Both the position numbers and the translations under genes were made by a program. A stretch of DNA of 64,000 nucleotides, from contig CAUEEP010000743.1 of assembly GCA_958450365.1 (NCBI GenBank), positions 5,519,001 through 5,583,000 of the forward strand, in the 5' to 3' direction. The DNA is from Mesorhabditis belari. Lineage: Eukaryota; Nematoda; Chromadorea; Rhabditida; Rhabditidae. Position 1 is the first letter of the stretch, and each line of letters starts with the position of its first letter. Below are positions 51,601 through 59,659 of the stretch, one piece after another. The notes beneath the pieces are model-generated. The model saw nothing but the letters and a program-made list of their open reading frames with translations, was not told where the DNA came from and did no database searches.

Positions 51601-54600
51601 CCACCCCCTCGTACAGTCACGTAGTCGCAAAAGTTTTTTAGTATTTCATTTTTTGCAAAGCACCCGTACTTTCAAAAAATGTGTCTTTGTTATCAAAAAA
51701 TAGCTGAAATTCAGGGCTATTTTTTGATACCTAAGCGCACATTGTAGCATAAACCAGTGTCGAGAAAAACGCGTCCAACGCTAGACTACGCAACGCTCCG
51801 CACCGTCATTATGGGGGTGGGGTACTATTACAGTATTTACGGTAGCCGTTTTGCCGTTCAAATTGGTTCCACACGCTCTGTTATGTCAAAATTTGAATTC
51901 GACACCCTCAAATTACCTAGAAAAACAACTTTTGGAATAAAAATTGGTTAATATTAGCTTTTAGAGCTTTTTAAAATGCGAAAAAAGGTGCGCTAATGGG
52001 CTAAAAAAGGTGCGCAAAAAAAAGGTCGCATTTGTCTCACTTCCAAGGTTGGCGTATTATTTTTTTTACAACCTCTTTCTAGATTGCCGTACTATTAGGG
52101 AGAATAAGGTATCTGTAATTTTTTTTGTCCAGATTCGAGATAGCAATTCGTCTCATCGATCCCGGTTTAAATATGCCCTATTGGGACTCGGTCATCGATT
52201 CATATCTACCCGGTATTTTATCATAAAAAGTCTAGAATTTATATTCTAATAGATCCACGTGATTCGATTATGTTTACTACAATATTTATGGGTGATGCAG
52301 ATGCCACGGGACAGGTATGGATAAGTTTTCTTTTGTAAGTGATACATGGGATTATTGTTTTTAGGTGGTACAAGGCCCATTCGCTAGCTTCAGAACCCTT
52401 GAAGGAAAGCCAAATATTGTCAGGTGAATAGAAAAAATAAGGATAATAATCAAGAAGATTCAGAAAACCCGGCTCCGAAGGGAAACTCTTCTCCGAGACA
52501 GCGATATCAAATGCTATTTCCAATCCCGATATTCAGAGTATTCTCGCGTACACAGCGCCGCAAGCAGGTGAATCTTAAACTGTATATAGATCACATAATA
52601 TTATAGTATTTTAAAATTTATATTGATTTTAAAGTTTGTGCAGTGCGTGAGAGGGTACCGATGGGGCAATGATTATTTAAATATTTATTCCGGATATAGC
52701 ACAATCACTAATCTATAAGGATAAGGAACCAAATTTAGATAGATAAGGAACCAAATTTAGAGAGAAAAGGAACCAAAATTGTAGAAATACAATAAATAGT
52801 ATCAATCGTTGATTCAGTGTGTCAAAGCCAAACAAAAGCAATACAAAGTGGGCTCCGTCCCTTTTTATCACACAAACGATCTTTAGAGGAAGGACAAGAG
52901 AATCTGAGATATTCAAAATCAAAGCATCAAATAAGAATTCACAGAAAAGAGCTACAAAACACAAAGTTAATTTAAAAGTTTCATCTTAAGGTTGCCCCTA
53001 TCGCCCAAATTTTGCCGCCTTGGAGTACGCTCATTCATCCGTACATTTATGGATTGGTGGCGATATGAAACCGCCAACAACTTCAGGTGAGAAACATTTT
53101 AATTTTAATTTTAAGCCAAAAAAAAATCAAATCTTTCAAATCACAGCCAATGATCCGATTTTCTTTTTACATCACACTTTTGTTGATTACATTTGGGAAA
53201 TCTATCGGCAAACACGACAAACACGAGGACAACGGGAAACAGTCAGTTCAAAGATTTTTAAAACAAAATCTATTAGGTTGGTGCAGATGAAACTTCCGTT
53301 GGAACCATAAACAAAATTTATTATAAAAATCCTAATACAGAACCTCAATCCAAAAGATATTCGCCATCATTATCAATGACTTTTTGCCATCTTCCACGCA
53401 GAGAATGGATGCCCTTTTCGAAGAACTCGGGCAACTGCGACTCGAAGAAGTTGGACACCAAGATTTCAACTTCTTCGCGGTTTTTGAATTTTTTTTTTCT
53501 GCTAAAGAGTGCTGCATCGATCGAAACAAGTGGTAGTCGGACGGGGCCAAGTCCGGGCTATATAGCGGATGAGGCAGAACTTCCCAGCCCAATTCCTCGA
53601 TTTTCTGCTGAGTGATCTTTGCGGATATAGACAAACAATTGTGACGGAAGTTTCATCTGCACCAACCTAATAGAATGAAAATTGTATCTTTCCATTCTAG
53701 TTTTTCCCTTTTTCTTAAAATTTAACCTTTGAACTCAAGGCTTAAACCGCATTTTTTTTGCTTTTAGGCATGGTCACCAGATGTGGCTACTTGCTCGAAC
53801 ACTCAGCACTTCTCCTATGCTCAAATGAGACCATGGGAGAAATTAAACAGAGATGGTATTTGATTTTTTTTTCTCTAATAAGATCTAGAATTCTTTAAAC
53901 ACTTGAAAAATCATCATTGTTTAAGGCCTTTCCAATGCTTACACCGATTACATGTACCGATATGCTCCTCGTCCATCTTGTTCGACTCAATCACCAACTT
54001 GTGGCAGCTCATATCTCTTCTGTGACACTCGTGGAAATCCACACTGTGTTTCGAAAGTGAATCGAAATTTAAACTTTAAGCTTTTATCTTCATTTTTAGG
54101 TGAAAATAAATGGAAATTGTCGTGGCTTTGAGTCGTTCGATAGCTGTTATCAGGGACAATGTGTGGCTGGCTTTTGTCGACCGGGACAATTTGCACAGGT
54201 TGGCTCAGTGCTTCTTTGGATTGCTTCTTTGGATTTTAAAGTTTATTCAAAAGCTATCGTAAGCGTTTCTTAAGTTCTCTAAAAGCAATTCCTCATTCTC
54301 AGGGAAAATTCTCACTTCTCAGGGAAGAGATATGAGCGAAAGTAGTAATGCATCTTTTAAGAAACGTTTTAACCAACTTTCTTGACTCTTTAACCAACCA
54401 AAAACCAACCAAAAACCAACCAACAATATTCAATCTCTTGATCTCTTTTAGCCATCTCAAACAACCGCTCTTCAACCGTTTTCTCAGCAATCTTTCAGCA
54501 ATTCAATCACCGAACAAACTCCAGTAAGTTCTCTTCTCTTCGTTTTCACTCATCCCAACCATTTCAGCCTTTTCGCAATAGATTCCGAGTAAAGCAAAAG

Positions 54601-56089
54601 CAAAGACAATGGCCGAGTTCTCAACGGCACAGGGTGGAGATAGAAAATAGTTTTTAGTTGTTGTAAAATCGTAGAGATCACTGTATTGGGGCTTTTTGGA
54701 GTGTCGTGTGCTTCTTGTCTGCCTCTTGTAAAAAAAGAAAAAAAACTTGTGCCGCTATGATCCTTAAAAGCTTGTCCACCGGGCCGTGCAAGAAAAGCTT
54801 TATGTGTAGTTGTCATCTCAGGCACCAGCGTTGAATCGTCAGCTTGGCTCAACATCGAGCAATTGTTACAACGATGATCCCTGTTGTGAAGCATGGGCAA
54901 GAAGTGGTTCGTTATTGTTAGCTTTTCTGATTTTAAGCTTTAAACTATGATATTTAAACTTGTAATTTGGATATGTAATATGTAATAAAGTTAAATAAAT
55001 TTGTAGGAGAATGCTCGATCAATCGCAACTACATGAGTCGCTACTGCAGAAAATCTTGCTTCTATTGTGCGAGTGCTGACACAAGAAATGGTAGAGTTTT
55101 TAGTTTTTTTTAGTTATCGAACCCTTTTTCCATTAGCAATCTAGCTTTTAAGCTCATATTTCTTGGTGTTTAGCTGTTCAATTCAATAAATTCTTGATTT
55201 CATTAGATGCGCCAAGTCTTTCTCTATCGATTGATACAAAAACTATTTACCGTATTTTCTCTAATAGTAGTGCACCCAAGCGAGTCGAGTTGGTCACTAT
55301 TTACGGCTTCCAAAGTTTTCACAGAAGCTCAACACTCAAATCCCCCACTAGATCTCATCGTCAGCTACATTTTCCAATCCCACATCGATAGGTTCTGATA
55401 AGCGGTTCTTCGAGCATTTCGAGCAATTATTTCGAGCAATTTAGGCGACGCTCAGGGTGCACTACTATTAGAGAAAATACGGTAAATTGAAACGCCCAAC
55501 ACCAAGAAATTTGAGCTCAAAGTTGAAAGAAATGGCAAAGAAGCGAGGCACGTATCAATTGCTTCAAAATCACAATTTTTACGTCAAAAACTAAAAACTA
55601 ATAAACTAATAACTTTAAAACATTAAAAAATTTTTTCAGGATGTGTGGATCGACATGTCTCATGCACTTTCTGGCAAGCGCAAAACTTTTGCACCCGAAG
55701 ACGACAATGGATGGCTGAGAATTGTCAGGTAAAAGGATTCGATGGGAACTTTGTGCTCTGATAAACGCGCACATCTTGACAAAACTGATTTCAAGTTTTG
55801 ATCTGGTTGTTGTTAATCTTTTTGCTCGAAACTGGCTGGCAGACTGGCTAAGAGTTTTGTATCTTTGTGCCGTTTTTCAAAACACAAAATGCTAGGGAAA
55901 AGGATCAGAAAAAAATATTTTACTGGAATACTGGAATACTTTAGAGATGTTTCTTTAAAAACTTGAATCTTGAATCTTTAATCTCTAATCTTTAAAACAT
56001 TTACCAACTCGTTTTAGGCAAGTTGTGGTTGGTGCAATATCTCCAAGCAGCAATTGTGCGTCTCAGTGGCTCGAATGAGCCGAATGTAG
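48630..56089 (+). CDS. Secreted tyrosinase with two C-terminal ShK domains
   Basis: Type-3 copper phenoloxidase, probably for cuticle or eggshell tanning. 21 exons: 48630-48714, 48802-48881, 48996-49118, 49169-49272, 49311-49380, 49424-49491, 52133-52212, 52253-52314, 52365-52423, 52455-52567, 52991-53086, 53147-53241, 53768-53855, 53926-54056, 54100-54198, 54452-54523, 54568-54633, 54822-54906, 55007-55090, 55640-55728, 56018-56089; phases close to give 606 residues. Signal peptide [19 protein letters not shown]. CuA site from FRFHNAL to [16 protein letters not shown]; then [18 protein letters not shown]; CuB site [15 protein letters not shown] and [16 protein letters not shown], all metal-binding His present. 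After a Cys-rich and Gln/Pro-rich linker come two six-Cys ShK modules ([11 protein letters not shown]...YCRKSCFYC and [11 protein letters not shown]...CGWCN). This domain order is typical of nematodes. Intron 6 (2.6 kb) holds nested transposons, intron 12 a mariner relic, intron 19 a family A MITE. Confidence 0.95.
49633..49901. mobile_element. Family C MITE in tyrosinase intron 6
   Basis: TA-CCGTAATACCTCTAATAGTA to AAGGTATTACGG-TA. Body resembles family B (GTCTAACTTTAAACGCA, CAGGGCTATTTTTTGATACC, TTGCGACTACGCGAC). Its left third recurs at 44623-44700. Confidence 0.9.
50170..50612 (-). pseudogene. psq/CENP-B-type HTH transposase remnant
   Basis: [20 protein letters not shown] near 50605, a frame change, then an N-terminal psq-like [23 protein letters not shown] and [12 protein letters not shown], then the segment homologous to copy 1 ([29 protein letters not shown]). 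No catalytic DDE domain; frame broken at least twice. Confidence 0.7.
50660..50881. mobile_element. Family A MITE nested in the pogo/Tc5-like element
   Basis: Opposite orientation to most other family A copies in the window: it begins TA-CCGTATTTTCTCTAATAGTAGTGCACCCTGAG and ends GGGGTGCACTACTATTAGAG before the terminal TACGG-TA. Confidence 0.9.
51316..52044. mobile_element. Family D foldback MITE with 8-bp target duplication AAGGTTGG
   Basis: Ends GGGAGTGGGACAAATGCGAC and inverse GTCGCATTTGTCTCACTTCC, flanked by AAGGTTGG on both sides. Same subfamily as 24909-25396, but interrupted by a family B MITE. Confidence 0.9.
51577..51844. mobile_element. Family B MITE inserted at a TA within the family D element
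   Basis: TA-CCGTAAATACTGTAATAGTA to its inverse. Compared with the uninterrupted sequence near 25130 (inverse of GGCTAGATCAAATTACAG), the insertion duplicated only TA. Confidence 0.93.
52633..52955. repeat. Dispersed repeat, copy 2, in tyrosinase intron 10
   Basis: Matches 13383-13680 (ACCGATGGGGCAATGATTAT, ATCAATCGTTGATTCAGTGT, GGGCTCCGTCCCTTTTTATC). Confidence 0.75.
53272..53672 (-). mobile_element. Internally deleted mariner with transposase C-terminal remnant
   Basis: Ends TTAGGTTGGTGCAGATGAAA and the inverse. On the minus strand the remaining coding reads [20 protein letters not shown] then [17 protein letters not shown], the diagnostic C-terminal part of mariner transposases around the last catalytic Asp. 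The N-terminal two-thirds is missing. It sits in tyrosinase intron 12. Confidence 0.92.
55248..55484. mobile_element. Family A MITE in tyrosinase intron 19
   Basis: 237 bp, TA-CCGTATTTTCTCTAATAGTA to CTACTATTAGAGAAAATACGG-TA, complete. Confidence 0.93.
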
Positions 56090-56361
56090 AAATTCTAGCT
56101 CTATTTCCCCTTTACTTGTAGGCTTTAAGTGCCATTTTCTTTTCATATTCTCTTGAATATTTACATATCTTAAACCTTTTCGAGAATTTTTCACAAGACT
56201 CTTGATTGAGTCTCATCAAAGACCATGTTTTTCTTGATTTATTGTAAAAAAGAAAGGTTTTTATAGAAGAATACTGTAAAGAATCAGACGTAAAAACTAC
56301 AGTAGACAGTAAAAATGGTGGCAAGGTTGAGTGTTTAATTGAAAAAAGATGAAAATTGTAG

Positions 56362-56588
56362 CTTAACGGGGTGGGGGCAAATCATTAACACGGGGGAGCA
56401 CTTTTTTGCCAACTTGCAGCTCATTTTTAGACACGTTAAACTTATCAGAGCAGAAAATTTTAATAAGATTTAGATAGTTTAGAACGTCAGCTTTCAGAAA
56501 ATATTTGTTTTATTAAACGTTATCAACAAAAAACTTGACTAAAATACAGAAAAATAACTTGAAAAAAAGTGCCCCGCTCCGTTAAGGT
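56362..56588. mobile_element. Short element with TAACGGGG/CCGTTA ends
   Basis: Left TTAACGGGGTGGGGGCA and GGGGGAGCACTTTTTT; right AAAAAAAGTGCCCCGCTCCGTTAA. The interior is AT-rich. Confidence 0.6.
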
Positions 56589-56656
56589 ACAAGATTCAAA
56601 AAGATATTTAGCCTTCGTATACTGTATGAGATTTGTGGCGTTTTTAAAGAAATTTA

Positions 56657-57063
56657 GGGGGTGGGACAAATGCGACCTTTTTTTTGCGCACCTGGACATT
56701 TGCGCACCTTTTTTTTGCTGGAAAAGGCCTTAGGAAAAGTCGTAGAGCTTCAAAAACGTTTTCATAGAAGGGAATCGTATGGGTAGATCCAGAATTTTGA
56801 CAAATCAGACCTCGCTGACACGTCAAATTTGGGCTAAAAGGCAAAAACTACGCAACTTAACGCTTTTCCGCAGTTTTTGCCTTTTAGCCCAAATTTGACG
56901 TGTCAGCGAGGTCTGATTTGTCAAAATTCTGAATCTACGCATACGATTCCCTTATAAGAAAACATTTTTAAAGCTCTACGACCTTTCCTAAGGCGTTTTC
57001 CAGCAAAAAAAAGGTGCGCAAATGTCCAGGTGCGCAAAAAAAGGTCGCATTTGTCCCACCCCC
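56657..57063. mobile_element. Family D foldback MITE between direct repeats
   Basis: Ends GGGGGTGGGACAAATGCGAC and inverse; same interior as 7963-8339 (AAATTTGACGTGTCAGCGAG and inverse). Flanking 85-95 bp are direct copies of one another (GTGCCCCGCTCCGTTA, ACAAGATTCAAAAAGATATT) rather than an 8-bp duplication. Confidence 0.85.
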
Positions 57064-57788
57064 AAAAAAGTGCCCCGCTCCGTTACGGTACAAGATTCAA
57101 AAAGATATTTATCCTTCGTATATTGTATGAGTATACTGTACTATTGTGGTGTTTTTAAAGAAATTTAAGATAAAGAAAGAAAAACATCGTCTTTTTTTAT
57201 CAAAGTATAGCAAGATTTGATGATCGAAACGTGTACTGAAACTCTCGCTTGCCATGATTTCTTTTCTTTTTTTTCAGGATTTCTTTAGCGTCACTGCCCA
57301 TTCCCATTCCCAGTCGTTTCACTTTTCACTGCCTATTTTTTATTATTTTTCTAGTCTTGTCCGTTTTCTTTTCTTCTTTTCTTCTTTTTTTTTCGTTTAT
57401 GAATCAATTGATATATTTTTCCCTTTTTCCCAAACCATTTGTACACAAAAATTTCCCCGGGCTTAAATGTAAATTTAGAAATAAAATTCATAATATAAAT
57501 GTTTATTCAAAAAAAGATAAAGAAATTTACGTAATAAGGCAACAAATCGGGTACCCATGGATTTGAACGATTTCTGGGATTTATACCGTAATTCTAAAGT
57601 GATAAAATTTATATAGAATTACGGTATTTGAGAGCTAGATAGGTTGAAACAAGAAAATTACAGCAGTTGAAATGAATACCGGTCATTTGGCGCTTTTTTT
57701 TATTGTCATGTACTACCTGAACTTGCACAGATCGTTAAAGAAAAGGAAAAATATACAAAGGAAATATCTATGAAAGCAAAAAAAAAAA

Positions 57789-59181
57789 CTAAAGATTATG
57801 ACAATCAATGAAATGATCGAGATCGAAGCGACGACAAAATCGCTCTAGTTCGCCCAAGCGGTGCTTTTCAATAGTGCTCATAGCGGACATTCTGAATTTC
57901 GAGATGTTTATTAATGCCGTAAATACTGTAATAGTACCGCACCCCCATAATGACGGTGCGGAGTGTTGCGGAGTCTAGCTTTGAACGAGTTTTTCTTGAC
58001 ACTGGTTTATGCTAAAATGCGCGTTTAGGTATCAAAAAATAGCCCTGAATTTCAGCTATTTTTTGATACCTAAGCGCACATTGTAGCATAAACCAGTGTC
58101 GAGAAAAACGCGTTCAAAGCTAGGCTACGCAACACTCCGCACCGTCAGTATCTTTGGTATCAAAAAATAGCCCTGAATTTCAGCTATTTTTTGATACCAA
58201 AGACGCATTTTTTGAAAGTACGGGCGCTTTGAAAAAAATGAAATACTAAAAAACTTTTTAGCGACTACGCGACTGTACGAGGGTGGGGTACTATTACAGT
58301 ATTTACGGTAGGTATTTTGAATTGAATACCTGACAGTGAAATTGTTGCATGATTTCTCGTCAGATGTCCATCGCCAATCGAGATCGATTCGGAGTGGAGT
58401 GATTGCCTCAACTTTTACTGGAGCTCGTCCCATTCCTGGCAACGAAAGCCGCACATATTTGCTTTCTGTCTAAAGTTTTGAAAACAGAATTGAATACAGA
58501 ATACAGACGCATACTAGTGACTTGAAGCCATTAGTTTAAATATTTTTCGTTCAGGGTATTGGTCTCCATAGCTGAGTGGCTAAGAGGCTTGTGGGTTAGT
58601 GGGTTAGATTCAATCTCGCGGCAGGTTCAATCCCACCGGCTGATTAGTTTTGTTGACTAGTTTTGTTTTTTCTCGTTTTCTTCCTACATTTCGGGAAGAA
58701 TTGTATTGTTTGCACTACTTGTTTGTATTGTTTGTATTGTTTATACCACATTGTCTATTGTTTGTATTAAATTCGTGTGAATAAATCGATTTTTAAGCAA
58801 AACAAGACAATCTAACAACTCTATTCTGTGTTTTTTTGATAATGATTGATTTCAAATGATTCAGAAAATCATAAAAAGCAATCTACTTACTTTATTTGGT
58901 AGATGCACATAAGTGAAAGCGTTGTGCCAAGACGGGAATCTCGATGGTTCCTCTTGTGGCCCGGCCCAGTCGATCCCCGTCTCGCATCTCTCTTTTCCCG
59001 TTAGCGAGCCAGTTGTACAGAAATGCCATCTGAGATTTTAGTGGATAATATAAAATTTACCCAGCATAATCTCATTTCCTTTTTTACCTAATCGCGACTT
59101 TATCCCAGTGCCTACATCGTAGTACCTCATCACCACTCCAATCATACGTACGCGATCCGATCAGCTCCCAATCGGGGTTCT
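57789..59181 (-). CDS. Unknown protein with conserved-looking Cys/Trp-rich exons (5' end not found)
   Basis: Four exons in phase: 59181-59088 (NPDWELIGSRTYDWSGDEVL, RCRHWDKVAIR), 59029-58891 (WHFCTTGSLTGKERCETGID, WAGPQEEPSRFPSWHNAFTY), 58469-58330 (SLPGMGRAPVKVEAITPLRI, DLDWRWTSDEKSCNNFTVR) and 57891-57789 (MSAMSTIEKHRLGELERFCR, RFDLDHFIDCHNL, stop). That is 158 codons without a start; at least one upstream exon is expected in 59185-59650. Spaced Cys and Trp suggest an extracellular or luminal protein, but no family was recognised. A family B MITE lies in the last intron, 20 bp from the donor. Confidence 0.62.
57917..58310. mobile_element. Composite, nearly palindromic family B MITE
   Basis: Ends CCGTAAATACTGTAATAGTA and inverse. 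The interior holds two inverted copies of GTGCGGAGTGTTGCG-type sequence and two hairpins ATAGCCCTGAATTTCAGCTAT, so it looks like two head-to-head B halves. Confidence 0.88.
58563..58650 (+). other. tRNA-like pol III sequence
   Basis: Perfect A box TAGCTGAGTGG and B box GGTTCAATCCC in a class-II-like (Ser/Leu) arrangement, GTCTCCA at the 5' end. The anticodon arm (TTGTGGGTTAGTGGG) and T stem do not fold. Lies in an intron of the minus-strand unknown gene, on the opposite strand. Confidence 0.45.
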
Positions 59182-59659
59182 CTAACTAGATTTTTGGGTT
59201 TTATTTTGTTTATCTTAAAATAAATCTAGTAATTTGATGTCTGTATAGCCTGTGGTCTTAAAAAACAGCTAAAAAACAGCTTTTTCTCATTGAGAAAGCC
59301 GTTTTCTTAGGGGTGAAAGAAAAAACGGTGAAAGAGAAGAACGTTGTGTAACGTGCTGATTCCCATAAGTCCCCCAAAGATCTCCTTTTTTTTTCTTTCA
59401 CTTTTCTCAATTCTTTTCTTTATCTCCTTCTCTCATTGATTTTTTTAAAATCTAGGCTTCAATTTGACTATTTTAGCTATAGCTTTCCTTGTTTAGATTG
59501 TCTTAATCGATAGTATCGTTCAATTTTCAACTTTAATCGTTCAATTTTCAGCTTTAACACTCTTTTATTGATATATATAATATAAGATTCATTCAATTTT
59601 ATAGTATTATTCTACTAGAAAGTACAATTTACATATTATATCATTTAAATCTAGACAAA
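59182..59659. promoter_or_regulatory. Divergent promoter interval
   Basis: 478 bp between the first visible exon of the minus-strand gene and the ATG at 59660. It must hold the missing 5' exon of the former and both promoters. AT-rich; an inverted CAGCTTTTTCTCA-TTGAGAAAGCCG hairpin at about 59278-59305. No clear core promoter. Confidence 0.4.

Larger units (their letters stand above)
49978..52111 (-). mobile_element. Pogo/Tc5-like element relic, copy 2, with three nested MITEs
   Basis: Right terminus (5' end of element) TA-CCTTATTCTCCCTAATAGTA, with subterminal AATAGTACGGCA units at both ends. Interior homologous to 40535-41430. Interrupted by a family A MITE (50660-50881) and a family D MITE (51316-52044), which itself contains a family B MITE (51577-51844). 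The whole block sits in tyrosinase intron 6, ending 21 bp before exon 7. Confidence 0.85.
56090..57788. other. Intergenic region between convergent genes
   Basis: Tyrosinase 3' flank, then an inverted-ended element (56362-56588), a family D MITE (56657-57063), pyrimidine-rich DNA (57250-57430) and a 40-bp TA-CCGTAATTCTA... hairpin at 57587-57627. No gene seen. Confidence 0.65.
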
